NCBI GenBank assembly: GCA_024235615.1
Contig: JACKMB010000001.1
Coordinates: forward strand, 372,001 to 436,000
DNA: 64,000 nucleotides
Direction: 5' to 3'
Source: Thauera sp.
Lineage (GTDB): Bacteria > Pseudomonadota > Gammaproteobacteria > Burkholderiales > Rhodocyclaceae
How positions within the stretch are numbered: the first letter of the stretch is position 1; each line of letters starts with the position of its first letter. The notes under the pieces are model-generated. The model saw nothing but the letters and a program-made list of their open reading frames with translations. It did not search any database and had not been told where the DNA came from. Both the position numbers and the translations under genes were made by a program. Below are positions 1-13,861 of the stretch, piece after piece.

Positions 1-766
1 CGAAGTTGTAGGCCTTGCCCGACTCGAGCTTCACGTCGCCATCGCCGGCGGCGAGCTTGCGAGTGAACACCACCGACCAGCTGTCGCCGTCCTTCTTGCC
101 TTCGGCGCTGACCAGGGCGTTGCCGCCTTCCATCACGCGCTTGTCGGCGACGTAGCCGTTGTAGCCCTTGTTCTCGCCGCTACGCCACTGGTAGAGATCG
201 TAGAACTTGCCCTCGGCGAGCGAGCCGCCCTTGACGTACTTGGTCTTGGCCTCGTCCGCGCCCGGCATGGTGCGCGAATCAGTGTGGCAGGTCGCCCAGC
301 AGCCGCTCTGGTCGGCGAGTTCGACCTTGCCGCCCGACTCGAGCATGAACGCGATCTTGACCGGGTTCTTGTCGTCCATCTTCGCGGCGCCCGAGGCAGC
401 CGGCTGCTTCCAGGAGAAGCGGACGTAGAGGTTCTCGCCGTCGTGCGCGGCCTGCACCTTCACCGGGATGAAGGCGGCCTTGCCGGCGATCGGGGTGGGC
501 TCGATCTTCTGGCCGCTGGCCATCTTCTTGCCCATGTCCGCCGCCTCGTCGCTATGGCAGTCGGCACAGGTCTCGCCCTTCTTGAGTGCGCGCGCGCCAC
601 CGTGCTCGGTCCCCTTCTGGATCCACTCCATCGGCGAGACGCCGGGATAGAAGGCGGTGATGTCCTTGCCCTCCACCTTGCTCCAGTCGGGCGCAGCCGC
701 GAGCGCGCTACCCGTACCGAGAGCCAGGAGAGCACCGACGGCGCCGGCAATCATCGTTTTTTTCAT
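1..766 (-). CDS. Cytochrome c-552-like haem protein (partial, C-terminus beyond window)
   Basis: About 255 residues are visible; the gene runs off the left edge. The start at 766 gives a Lys-rich n-region, a hydrophobic stretch and a signal-peptidase-like site near residue 24, so export to the periplasm is likely. A canonical CADCH haem c site lies at residues 67-71. The rest resembles the cytochrome c-552/DMSO-reductase-like haem-binding domain family (the family of the ethylbenzene dehydrogenase gamma subunit). A second cysteine pair is spaced Cys156-X3-Cys160-His161, one residue longer than a normal CXXCH site. It follows the tetraheme NirT-like gene in the same direction, so a role in moving electrons from the quinol dehydrogenase toward nitrite reduction is inferred. 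The family call is from memory of its pattern; the exact electron partner is unknown. Confidence 0.72.
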   Translation of the reverse strand, partial: MKKTMIAGAVGALLALGTGSALAAAPDWSKVEGKDITAFYPGVSPMEWIQKGTEHGGARALKKGETCADCHSDEAADMGKKMASGQKIEPTPIAGKAAFIPVKVQAAHDGENLYVRFSWKQPAASGAAKMDDKNPVKIAFMLESGGKVELADQSGCWATCHTDSRTMPGADEAKTKYVKGGSLAEGKFYDLYQWRSGENKGYNGYVADKRVMEGGNALVSAEGKKDGDSWSVVFTRKLAAGDGDVKLESGKAYNF

Positions 767-814
767 CGTCATATCCTCGCTGTGCTTGGGTTGGCCTGTG
801 ATGCACGAGGGATC

Positions 815-1426
815 TTACTCCTCGTCTTCCTCGGTCATGCCTTCCGGCTTGTGGTGGGCGATACCCTTGTGGCAGTCGATGCAGGTCATGTTGTCCTCGA
901 GCGCCATCTCGTGCTGCTTGCGCGCGCGCTGCTTCTGCGAATCCTTGTTCATGCTTTCGAAGCTGTGGCAGTTGCGGCACTCGCGCGAGTCGGAGGCCTT
1001 CATGCGCTTCCACTCGTTGCGCGCCAGCTCCAGGCGCTTGGCCTCGAACTTCTCGCGCGTGTCGATGGTGCCCACCATCTTGCCCCACAGTTCCTTGGAC
1101 GCCTGAACCTTGCGGATCATCTTGTGCGTCCAGTCCTTGGGAACGTGGCAATCCGGGCAGGTCGCACGTACGCCCGTCCGGTTGTTGTAGTGAATGGTTT
1201 CCTTGTATTCCATGTACACGTTGTCATACATCTCGTGGCACGAAATACAGAACTTCTCGGTGTTCGTGGCTTCCAGCGCGGTGTTGAAACCACCCCAGAA
1301 CAGCACGCCCACCACGAATCCAACAGCCAACAGACCGCCCAGCGACTTACCGGAAGGACGGCGCAGGCGTGCCCACAGGCCGCCCGAATTTTCTTGTTTG
1401 GAGTTGTCGCTGTTTTGTTCAGACAT
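815..1426 (-). CDS. nirT: NapC/NirT-family tetraheme c-type cytochrome (membrane quinol dehydrogenase)
   Basis: 203 residues. A short cytoplasmic N-terminus is followed by one membrane anchor (about residues 29-47) and a periplasmic domain with exactly four CXXCH haem sites, at residues 60-64, 90-94, 150-154 and 182-186. This is the NapC/NirT layout. Family members oxidise membrane quinol and pass electrons to periplasmic reductases. It lies 68 bp downstream of nirS in the same direction and is followed by a c-552-like cytochrome, so the three form a likely nirS-nirT-cytochrome unit that feeds cd1 nitrite reductase independently of the bc1 complex. The C-terminus is acidic (ends EEDEE). NapC would be the alternative name, but no nap genes are in view; the symbol rests on the neighbourhood. 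Confidence 0.85.
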   Translation of the reverse strand: MSEQNSDNSKQENSGGLWARLRRPSGKSLGGLLAVGFVVGVLFWGGFNTALEATNTEKFCISCHEMYDNVYMEYKETIHYNNRTGVRATCPDCHVPKDWTHKMIRKVQASKELWGKMVGTIDTREKFEAKRLELARNEWKRMKASDSRECRNCHSFESMNKDSQKQRARKQHEMALEDNMTCIDCHKGIAHHKPEGMTEEDEE

Positions 1427-1444
1427 GGAACTCTTCCCCTCGGT

Positions 1445-1472
1445 CCCCCGCGCCAGGGGCGCGGGGGTTTTT
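1445..1472. other. Perfect 10-bp GC hairpin between nirS and nirT
   Basis: CCCCCGCGCC at 1445-1454 pairs with GGCGCGGGGG at 1458-1467 across a 3-nt loop. On the plus strand it is followed by TTTTT (1468-1472), so it would act as an intrinsic terminator for rightward (antisense) transcription. In the leftward nirS-nirT direction there is no U-tract after the stem, so it is more likely an mRNA-stabilising or processing element, or only a partial terminator that lowers nirT output. Confidence 0.6.
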
Positions 1473-1494
1473 CAAAGCTTGACCGGAAGATCGA

Positions 1495-3276
<1,782 letters not shown>

Positions 3277-3430
3277 TCAACTCCGAGGATAAAGTTCGGG
3301 GACGCCGGAACGACGTCGCCATGCGCCCGCACGAGGATTTCGCGGTGTCGTGGACAAGCGGTTTTCCGGCCCCTGGCGGAGTTCTTTTTCGCCGCAACGG
3401 ATTTCAAGAGACGGTGCTGGAGCCCACATC

Positions 3431-4321
3431 ATGCAGGCAGGAACCTTTCGATCGGATGCTTCGCCGGCAGGCGCGGTCAAGTCGCGCTTCCTTCGCGCCA
3501 GTCGCGCCGCCCTGCCGCCCCGCGGCGCTCCGGAGGGCCCCGGCGAACGCCCGCAGCCCATGCGCGCCCACGGCCACGGCAAGGTCCATCTGGTCGGCGC
3601 GGGCCCCGGCGACCCCGACCTGCTGACCGTCAAGGCGCTGCGCCTGATCACCGGCGCCCAGGCCGTCGTCTACGACCATCTCGTCGGCGAAGCCGTGGTC
3701 GCGCTGATCCCGCCCGGCGCCCGCCGTCTCTACGCGGGCAAGGAGGCCGGCAACCACGCGCTGCCCCAGCACGAGATCAACCGCCTGCTGGTCGAGCTCG
3801 CACGCGAAGGGCAGGACGTGGTGCGGCTCAAGGGCGGCGACCCCTTCATCTTCGGGCGCGGCGGCGAGGAGATGCAGGCGCTGCTGGACGCCGGCATCGA
3901 GTGCGAGATCGTCCCCGGCATCACCGCCGCAGCAGGCGCGGCCTCGGCGACCGGCATTCCGCTCACCCACCGCGAGCACGCGCAGACGCTGGTGTTTGCC
4001 ACCGGCCATCTCAAGGACGACACCGTCGACCTTGACTGGCCGGCGCTCGCCCGCCCGCGCCAGACGGTGGTGATCTACATGGGCCTGGGCGCGCTCGAGA
4101 TCATCTGTACGCAGCTGATCTCGCACGGCCTCGCGGCGGACACGCCGGCGGCGGTGATCCACGCCGCCACCACGCCGCGCCAGTGCGGCGTCCACGCCAC
4201 GCTCGCGACCCTGCCCGGAGCGGTACGCGCGGCGGGCATCCGCGCGCCGGCGCTGATCATGGTGGGTGAGGTGGTCGCGCTCGATCCCGGTTTGGTGCTT
4301 GCAGCCGCGGCGACGGGCTGA
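3431..4321 (+). CDS. nirE: Uroporphyrinogen-III C-methyltransferase (SUMT, NirE/CobA type)
   Basis: 296 residues from the ATG at 3431, which has GGAG 8 nt upstream. An inner ATG at 3560 (253 residues) would start right before the conserved core and remains possible. SAM-dependent methyltransferase signatures are present: VHLVGAGPGDPDLLTVKALR at the core N-terminus, then VVRLKGGDPFIFGRGGEE and PGITAAAGAASATGIPLTHR. The enzyme methylates uroporphyrinogen III at C2 and C7 to give precorrin-2, the entry to sirohaem and haem d1. It diverges from nirS across a 253-bp region, which is why NirE is preferred over a CysG or CobA role. The 43-residue Arg/Ala/Pro-rich N-terminal extension has no recognisable domain. 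Confidence 0.88.
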   Translation: MQAGTFRSDASPAGAVKSRFLRASRAALPPRGAPEGPGERPQPMRAHGHGKVHLVGAGPGDPDLLTVKALRLITGAQAVVYDHLVGEAVVALIPPGARRLYAGKEAGNHALPQHEINRLLVELAREGQDVVRLKGGDPFIFGRGGEEMQALLDAGIECEIVPGITAAAGAASATGIPLTHREHAQTLVFATGHLKDDTVDLDWPALARPRQTVVIYMGLGALEIICTQLISHGLAADTPAAVIHAATTPRQCGVHATLATLPGAVRAAGIRAPALIMVGEVVALDPGLVLAAAATG

Positions 4322-4331
4322 AGCGGCCGCG

Positions 4332-4366
4332 CCCGGGTAAAATGACGCATTCGATGCGTCCCCGGG
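4332..4366 (+). other. Nested inverted repeat overlapping the Shine-Dalgarno of the DUF294 gene
   Basis: GACGCAT (4344-4350) pairs with ATGCGTC (4354-4360) over a TCG loop. Outside it, CCCGGG at 4332-4337 can pair with CCCGGG at 4361-4366, with a TAAAAT bulge on the left. The right outer arm overlaps the ribosome-binding sequence GGGAG (4364-4368) of the ATG at 4374, so folding could hide the start in a read-through transcript from nirE. If TAAAAT (4338-4343) is instead a -10 element, the 5' arm would be lost. Function is inferred. Confidence 0.4.
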
Positions 4367-4373
4367 AGCAGCC

Positions 4374-5816
4374 ATGGCAGAAGAAAACGAGTTCTTTCGT
4401 CCGATCCGGGACATCGAGCAGCGCCGCGTGGTGAGCTGCGGCGCCGACGACGTGCTGGTCGACATCGTCGGCCGCATGCGCGAGATGAGCATCTCCTGCG
4501 TGGTCGTCGTCGAGGGCGAGCGCCCGACCGCGATCCTCACCGACCGCGACCTGCGCAACAAGGTGATCGCCGCCGGCCGCGACCCGGCGGGGCTCAGGGT
4601 GCGCGACGTGATGAGCGCGCCGGTGATCACCATCGGCGAGGAAGACGTACTCTACGAGGCGCTCTACCGCATGTCGCGCCACGGCATCCATCGCCTGGTG
4701 GTGGTCGACCGCAAGGGTGCGCTCGCCGGCATCGTCACCGTCACCGACCTGCTGCGCCTGCAGGCGCACTCGCCCCACCAGCTCGTGCTCGACATCGAGA
4801 AGGCGGACTCGATCGATGCACTGCGCGAGCTCCACCAGCGCATCCAGAAGCTGATCGTGCACCTCGCCGGCACCGGCATCGCGATACGCGACACCGTGAA
4901 GCTGATCGCCAACCTCAACGACCAGGTGCTGATCCGCCTCATCGACCTGCTGCGCCGCGACCGCTACCCGGACCTCACCGCGGATTTCGCCTTCGTGGTG
5001 ATGGGCAGCGAGGGGCGCGGCGAGCAGACGCTCTCCACCGACCAGGACAACGCGATCCTCTACGCCGACTCGGTGCAGGGCGAGGAGCTGGCCCGGCTCG
5101 AGGCCTTCTCCCACGAGCTCATCGAGGCCCTGATCTCGATCGGCGTGCCGCCCTGCCCCGGTGGCATCATGGCGCGCAATCCGGCCTGGCGGCGCAGCCT
5201 CACGGCCTGGAAGCGCGAGCTCACGCAGTGGCTGTCCGCACCCACGCCCGAGAACGTGATGACCGGCAGCATGTTCATGGACCTGCGCCCGCTCTACGGT
5301 CGGCGCGAGCTCGCCGACACCCTGCGCGAGCACGCGCTGCACTACATGAGCCACGAACAGGGCTTCCTCGTGCGCATGGCGCAGAACATGGTCAACTTCG
5401 CGCCGCCGCTGGGCTGGTTCGGCCGCATCAAGGTGGACAAGTCCGGCGAGCACCGCGGCGAGGTCGACCTCAAGAAGGCCGGGATCTTCGCCATCACCGA
5501 CGGCATCAAGGCGCTGGCGATGGAGGCGCGCCGGCTCGACGGCAGCACGCACGACCGCATGGAGGCGCTCATCGAGGCCGGCGTGCTCAAGGCGGAACAG
5601 GTCGCCGACCTGCGCGCAGCCTTCGACTTCCTCGTGCGGATGCGCCTGCGCGGCCAGGTCGAGGCCCTGCGCGCAGGGCGCAAGCCGGGCAACTACATCG
5701 CGCTCGACCAGCTGAACGCGATGCAGCAAGGCGAACTGCGCCTCGCCTTCGAGGGCGTCGCCAGCTTCCAGTCCTTCATCCAGCAGCACTTCAAGCTGCA
5801 GCTGCTGCGCAACTGA
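4374..5816 (+). CDS. CBS-domain DUF294 putative nucleotidyltransferase
   Basis: 480 residues. Two CBS domains lie at about residues 15-130. They are followed by a DUF294 nucleotidyltransferase-like domain with GSEGRGEQTLSTDQDNAI near residue 210, which matches the GS-X3-R-X-EQ-X3-TDQDN signature of GlnD-like enzymes, and then by a DUF294 C-terminal domain (about 320-475). No cyclic-nucleotide-binding domain precedes the CBS pair, unlike many relatives. The protein is soluble. CBS pairs usually bind adenine nucleotides, so energy-state sensing coupled to protein nucleotidylation is a family-level guess; no substrate is known. In other proteobacteria this family often sits beside a DnaQ-type exonuclease and an ActP-like symporter (from memory). 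Here those partners lie about 40 kb away (44470-48844), and this gene follows nirE by 52 bp. Confidence 0.85.
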   Translation: MAEENEFFRPIRDIEQRRVVSCGADDVLVDIVGRMREMSISCVVVVEGERPTAILTDRDLRNKVIAAGRDPAGLRVRDVMSAPVITIGEEDVLYEALYRMSRHGIHRLVVVDRKGALAGIVTVTDLLRLQAHSPHQLVLDIEKADSIDALRELHQRIQKLIVHLAGTGIAIRDTVKLIANLNDQVLIRLIDLLRRDRYPDLTADFAFVVMGSEGRGEQTLSTDQDNAILYADSVQGEELARLEAFSHELIEALISIGVPPCPGGIMARNPAWRRSLTAWKRELTQWLSAPTPENVMTGSMFMDLRPLYGRRELADTLREHALHYMSHEQGFLVRMAQNMVNFAPPLGWFGRIKVDKSGEHRGEVDLKKAGIFAITDGIKALAMEARRLDGSTHDRMEALIEAGVLKAEQVADLRAAFDFLVRMRLRGQVEALRAGRKPGNYIALDQLNAMQQGELRLAFEGVASFQSFIQQHFKLQLLRN

Positions 5817-5846
5817 ACGTCGCTGCGCCGCGCGCCGCGGCCGCGG

Positions 5847-6761
5847 TCAATCCTCGATCAGCTGCCGATGCACCAGCACCGCCGTGGCGCGCGGGCGCAC
5901 GGCACAACCGCACGCCTCGAGGTAGGCGCGGGTGAAGGCGGCGCCGAAGAGCAGGATCAGCGAGGAATAATTCACCCACAGCAACAGCAGCACCAGCGAG
6001 CCCGCCGCGCCGTAGGTGGACGCGGTCGCGGTGGTCGACAGGTAGATAGCGATCAGCGCGCGCCCGAGGGCGAACAGCAGCGCGGTGACGAAGGCGCCCG
6101 GCAGCACGTCGCGCCAGCGCAGCACCACGTCGGGCAGCACGCGGAAGATGGTCGCGAAGAGCAGCGTGACCACCAGCAGCGCGATCGCCCAGTCCAGCCC
6201 GATGATCAAGCCCACCGGCACCGGCAGCCAGTCCTGCGCGAAGGCGACGAGCGCGCGCACGAAGATGCTCAGCGACAACGAGACCAGCAGCACGAAGCCG
6301 ATGCCGAGCACCACGGCGAGCGAGAGCAGGCGGGTCTTGAGATAGATGAACACGCTGCTGCGCGTGGGTCGCGGCGCCACTCCCCAGATGGCGTTGAGCG
6401 CGTTCTGCATCTGCGTAAACACCGTGGTCGCACCAAACAGCATCGCGGCGAAACCGGCGACGGTGGGCAGCAGCCCGCTATGCTGGATGCGGCTGTTCTG
6501 CACCGCGGTCTGGATCGTCGCGGCCGCCTCCGGCCCGATCGCCACCTCGAGCTGCTCGGCGATCCGTCCCTCGGCCGCGCTCTCGCCGAGCACCAGGCCG
6601 ACCACGGTGACCGCCACGATGACCACCGGCGCGACCGAGAACACGGTGAAGAAGGCGAGCGCCGCGGCGTGCACGAAGACCTGGGCTTCCAGCCACAGCT
6701 TGACGGTGGTGCGGACGATCGCGGACCAGTCGCGAAACAGGCGGGGGCGGAGTTCGTTCAT
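5847..6761 (-). CDS. YihY/BrkB-family inner membrane protein
   Basis: 304 residues with about six hydrophobic segments and the family start pattern: a cytoplasmic N-terminus ([15 protein letters not shown]), then a first helix containing [16 protein letters not shown]. The line [28 protein letters not shown] and the late [30 protein letters not shown] are typical of YihY/UPF0761 proteins. Older annotation calls the family ribonuclease BN, which is incorrect for this fold. Its function is unsettled; a membrane transport or envelope role is assumed. It converges with the DUF294 gene (30 bp apart) and diverges from the recQ remnant. Nothing links it to denitrification. Confidence 0.88.
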   Translation of the reverse strand: MNELRPRLFRDWSAIVRTTVKLWLEAQVFVHAAALAFFTVFSVAPVVIVAVTVVGLVLGESAAEGRIAEQLEVAIGPEAAATIQTAVQNSRIQHSGLLPTVAGFAAMLFGATTVFTQMQNALNAIWGVAPRPTRSSVFIYLKTRLLSLAVVLGIGFVLLVSLSLSIFVRALVAFAQDWLPVPVGLIIGLDWAIALLVVTLLFATIFRVLPDVVLRWRDVLPGAFVTALLFALGRALIAIYLSTTATASTYGAAGSLVLLLLWVNYSSLILLFGAAFTRAYLEACGCAVRPRATAVLVHRQLIED

Positions 6762-6900
6762 GGCCGGATCTTACCTCGATCGCCGTGGCCGCAAGCCTCC
6801 ACGCACCCAAGGGGCCCTTGTGCCAATGTCCTTGTCATTCTTGATCGAGCATATCCCGTTACTGGTGCGACGCCTCGCAGCTTCGCAACGTCATCCCCTA

Positions 6901-8593
6901 TGAGCACATCCGAGCCGATCCTCAGCGCGCTGCAGCAACACTTCGGCCACAGCCGCTTCCGCCCCGGCCAGCAGGCGGTGATCGAGCACCTCATGGCGGG
7001 CAGATCGGCCGCGGCCGTATTCCCCACGGGCGGTGGCAAGTCCCTGTGCGATCAGCTGCCGGCGCCGCTGCCGGTGTGACCGTGTTGGTCTCCCCCCTGA
7101 TCGCGCTGATGAAGGACCCGATCGATGGGCTGGCCGCGCGCGGCATCGCAGCGGCCCAGTTCGACTCGACCCTGGGCACCAACGAACACCGCGCCCTGAT
7201 GGCGGCCTTGCGCGACGGCAGCCTGCGCCTGCGCCACGTTGCCCCCGAGCGCTCCGGCTTCTACCGCCCGAACCTGCAGCTGCTCGTCTCCGCGGTCGAT
7301 GCCGGCCGACGCGGCGACACCCTGCTCGGCCTGCTGGCACAGCGTGCCCCCGGCCCGACCATCGTCTACGTCAGCCTGCAGAAGACCGCCGAGACGCCTG
7401 CCGCCACCCTCGCCGCCGCGGCGTGGCCGGCGCGCGCCTACCACACCGGCATGAAGGACGACGAGCGCGCTGCGGTGCAGGAGTGGTTCATGGCCTCGGA
7501 CCGCGCCATCGTGGTGGCGACGATCGCGTTCGGCATGGGCGTGGACAAGGCCGACATCCGCTGCGTCTACCACTACAACCTGCCCAAGAGCCTGGAGAAC
7601 TACGCCCAGGAGATCGGCCGCGCCGGACGCGACGGCAGGCCCTCGACCTGCCACCTGCTGCTCGTCATCCGCGACGTCAACGTGCTGGAAGACTTCATCC
7701 ACTGCGACACGCCCGACAAGGCGGCGTTGGGCAGCCTCCCCGACGAACGCTTCGCCGAGGCAGGGAGCGAGCTCGAGCTCGCGCTCACCGACCTGGCCGC
7801 ACGCCACGACCTGCGCCTGCTGGTGCTGCGCACGCTGCTCACCCACCTCGAGCTCGATGGCTTCCTCGAGGGCGGCACGCCCTTCTACGCCGACTACCGC
7901 TTCAAGCCGCTCATGAGCTCGGCGCAGATCCTCGCCCGCTTCGACGGCGAGCGCCGGCATTTCCTCGCGCATCTGCTCCGCCTCGCGGTCAAGGAGCGGC
8001 TCTGGTTCCGCATCGATCCCGCCGCAGCTGCGCGGGTCCTCGGGTGCGAGCGCGAGCGGGTGGTGCGCGCGCTCGACTGGCTGGGCGAACAGGCCATGCT
8101 GAAAGTGAAGGTGACCGGGGTGCGCCACCGCTACCGGCTTCTGCGCGCGCCCGACGACCGCGAGGCCCTCGCCACCGCGCTGCACCGACGGATGTTGCAG
8201 CGCGAGAAGGCCGAGCACGCGCGGCTGATACAGGTCCTCGACTCTGCCGGGCTGTCGGCTTGCCACAGCGCCGCGCTCGCCGCCCACCTCGGCGAGATCC
8301 TGCCCCAGCCCTGCGGCCAATGCACCGGCTGCCAGGGCCTGGCCGCCTCGGTATGCGAGCGCGGCACGTCGGCGATCCCCGAGACCCTCGCCGTCGAACT
8401 CGGCGCGCTGCGTGCGGGCACGGGCCAGGCGCTGGCCTCGCCCCGGGCCGTCGCGCGCTTGCTGTGTGGCCTCCCCTCCCCCTCGCTCACGCGCGCACGC
8501 CTCGCCAGCCACACGCTGTGCGGCCGCTGCGCCGAGGTCCCCTCCGAGCAGGTGATGCAGTGGGCAGAGGATCGGCTCGGTGCAGCGGCCTGA
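6901..8593 (+). pseudogene. recQ: RecQ-family DNA helicase, frameshifted and internally deleted
   Basis: The first frame (6901-7079) encodes the RecQ N-terminus with Walker A FPTGGGKS and stops at 7077-7079. A second frame, open from 7046, continues with [16 protein letters not shown] (motif Ia). The junction is explained by loss of one C in a CCC run near 7068-7072. A second lesion is in frame at about 7251: motif Ib APER is joined directly to SGFYRPNL, so the roughly 85-95 residues that carry motif II (DEAH) and motif III are missing compared with E. coli RecQ. Motifs V-VI (ATIAFGMGVDK, QEIGRAGRDG) and a zinc-binding-like C-terminal region with CGQCTGC remain. Without motif II the product could not hydrolyse ATP normally. 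Odd replacements (SLCDQLPA for SLCYQLPA, KDPID for KDQID) also suggest decay rather than a sequencing error. Confidence 0.85.
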
Positions 8594-8682
8594 TCGGCGG
8601 AGGGGGGCTGCAGGCGACCACGGCCGCATCGACCGCGCCGGCGGAGCAGGACGGCGCGGGCCGCCGCCGAGGCGCCCGACAC

Positions 8683-8714
8683 AAAAAAGCCCGACGTCCT
8701 CAGGCGTCAGGCTT
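8683..8714 (-). terminator. Rho-independent terminator after guaA
   Basis: On the minus strand an 8-bp stem GCCTGACG / CGTCGGGC (one G-U pair) with an 8-nt loop is followed by TTTTTTG. It starts about 28 bp after the guaA stop codon and ends the guaB-guaA transcript. Confidence 0.8.
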
Positions 8715-8741
8715 TGACTCCAGGGCGTCAGGCCCGGTCGA

Positions 8742-10307
<1,566 letters not shown>

Positions 10308-10338
10308 GGGGCGGAAATCTCGAACGTCGAAAAAGGAA

Positions 10339-10358
10339 GGGCGGCCTCGCAGCCGCCC
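10339..10358 (-). terminator. Hairpin between guaB and guaA (possible partial terminator)
   Basis: GGGCGGC at 10339-10345 pairs with GCCGCCC at 10352-10358. Read leftward, the stem is followed by TTCCTTTTTC, an imperfect U-tract. It lies between the guaB stop and the guaA start, so it could reduce read-through or protect the guaB 3' end rather than stop transcription fully. Confidence 0.5.
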
Positions 10359-10379
10359 GGATGTCTCGAAGGAGCGCGC

Positions 10380-12417
<2,038 letters not shown>

Positions 12418-12501
12418 GCGCTGGACGCCCCCCTCGAAAGGCCGCTTCCGCCATCTACGGCCGGGCGCGCACCGCGCCGGGCTCCCTGCAGCGACGACGC
12501 T

Positions 12502-12828
12502 TCACTCGGCCGCTTCGGCCGGTCCCCCGCCCTTTTTCATGACCTTGCCTTCGTCGGCGCGCTTCTTGCGCACCGCCTTCGGATCGGCGATCAAGGGGCG
12601 ATAGATCTCCACCCGGTCACGGTCGCGCACCTCGGTGTCGAGCTTGACCAGCTTCGCATACACGCCCAGCTTGTTGGCGCGGTCGGGCTGGATGTCGGGA
12701 TATTTCTGCAACAGGCCGGACGCCTCGAGCGCGTCGCGCACCGTCGCCCCCTCGGCGAGACGCACATGCACCAGCTCCTGGCGCTGCGGCAGCGCGTACA
12801 CCACTTCCACGTTGATCAACCCGCTCAT
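12502..12828 (-). CDS. rnfH: RnfH-family ubiquitin-like protein
   Basis: 108 residues. The beta-grasp family pattern [13 protein letters not shown] at the start, then [11 protein letters not shown] and [16 protein letters not shown], identifies RnfH/UPF0125. A Lys/Arg-rich, then Ala/Glu-rich tail extends beyond the core. The start overlaps the ratA stop in an ATGA, so the pair is translationally coupled. The ratA-rnfH pair next to a divergent smpB is a widely conserved arrangement. RnfH has no proven role; despite the name, no rnf genes are in this window. Confidence 0.92.
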   Translation of the reverse strand: MSGLINVEVVYALPQRQELVHVRLAEGATVRDALEASGLLQKYPDIQPDRANKLGVYAKLVKLDTEVRDRDRVEIYRPLIADPKAVRKKRADEGKVMKKGGGPAEAAE

Positions 12829-13277
12829 GCTGCACTCCCCTGCCCTGCCCGGTAGACCTGGCCGGCACGCTTGACGAAGGAATCGACGAAGGTGTTCGCG
12901 ATGTGGTTGAACACCGGCCCGAGCACCTTTTCCAGCAGCTTGCTCGCGAACTGGTAGCGCAGTTGGAACTCGACCTTGCACGCCGTGTCGCCGAGCGCGG
13001 TGAAGCGCCAGAGGCCATCGAGATGGGTGAAGGGCCCATCGGTCAGGCGCAGCTTCATCTCCTGCGGGTAGCGCTTCGTGTTCTCGGTGCTGAAGTGCGC
13101 CTTGATGCCGTGGTAGTTGATGTGCAGCGTCGCGGCGGTGATCGTCTCGGTACGCTCGATCAATTCGGTGCCGCCGCACCAGGGCAGGAACAGCGGGTAC
13201 TCCTCGCAGCGATCGACGAGCTCGAACATCTGCTCGGGGGTGAACTCTATCAGGACGAGCTTATTGACTTCGGCCAT
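12825..13277 (-). CDS. ratA: RatA-type START-domain protein (COQ10-like)
   Basis: 150 residues, a single polyketide-cyclase/START-like domain. The signatures are the N-terminal [31 protein letters not shown] and, later, [15 protein letters not shown] and [24 protein letters not shown]. coli RatA was reported to block association of ribosomal subunits; yeast Coq10 relatives bind ubiquinone and help respiration. Which role applies here cannot be told from sequence. It overlaps rnfH by 4 bp and diverges from smpB across 122 bp. Confidence 0.92.
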   Translation of the reverse strand: MAEVNKLVLIEFTPEQMFELVDRCEEYPLFLPWCGGTELIERTETITAATLHINYHGIKAHFSTENTKRYPQEMKLRLTDGPFTHLDGLWRFTALGDTACKVEFQLRYQFASKLLEKVLGPVFNHIANTFVDSFVKRAGQVYRAGQGSAA

Positions 13278-13399
13278 GGGCAAGGTCGCGGGCGGCACCA
13301 CCACGACGGAACGGAGGTGCGGCCGAACTGTTAAAATCCGCGATTCTACCGCATACGGATGCGCCGGCTCAGGGCCGCGCCGCCACGAGACGCCCAACC

Positions 13400-13846
13400 A
13401 TGAGCATCATCGAAAACCGCAAGGCCTTTCACGACTACTTCATCGAGGAGAAGCACGAAGCCGGCATCGTCCTCGAAGGCTGGGAGGTCAAGGCGATCCG
13501 CGCCGGTCGCTCGAACATCAAGGAATCCTACGTGGTGATCCGTGGCGAGGAGATCTTCCTCTTCGGCATGCACATCACCCCGCTCACCACCGCGTCCAGC
13601 CACGTGCGCCACGACCCCACGCGCACGCGCAAGCTGCTGCTGCACAAGAAGGAAATCGCCCGCCTGATCGGCAAGGTCGAGCGCGCCGGCTATACGCTGG
13701 TGCCGCTCGACCTGCACTACAAGAAAGGGCTGATCAAGCTCGAGATCGGGCTCGCCAAGGGCAAGAAGCTGCACGACAAGCGCGAAGACGAGAAGAAGAA
13801 GGACTGGGAGCGCGAGAAGCAGCGCCTGATGCGGGTCAAGGCCTGA
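13400..13846 (+). CDS. smpB: SsrA-binding protein SmpB
   Basis: 148 residues, normal size. Family motifs are the start [15 protein letters not shown], then [18 protein letters not shown], and the basic C-terminal tail ([17 protein letters not shown]) that inserts into the ribosomal decoding centre. SmpB binds tmRNA and directs rescue of stalled ribosomes; the ssrA RNA itself is not in this window. A TAAAAT about 65 bp upstream is a candidate -10. It diverges from ratA-rnfH. Confidence 0.98.
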   Translation: MSIIENRKAFHDYFIEEKHEAGIVLEGWEVKAIRAGRSNIKESYVVIRGEEIFLFGMHITPLTTASSHVRHDPTRTRKLLLHKKEIARLIGKVERAGYTLVPLDLHYKKGLIKLEIGLAKGKKLHDKREDEKKKDWEREKQRLMRVKA

Positions 13847-13861
13847 GCGTACCGAGGCGCC

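Noticed and set aside
6841-6854. FNR/Dnr box TTGAT-CGAG-CATAT upstream of the recQ remnant
   Set aside because: Only the left half-site matches; the right half matches one of five positions.
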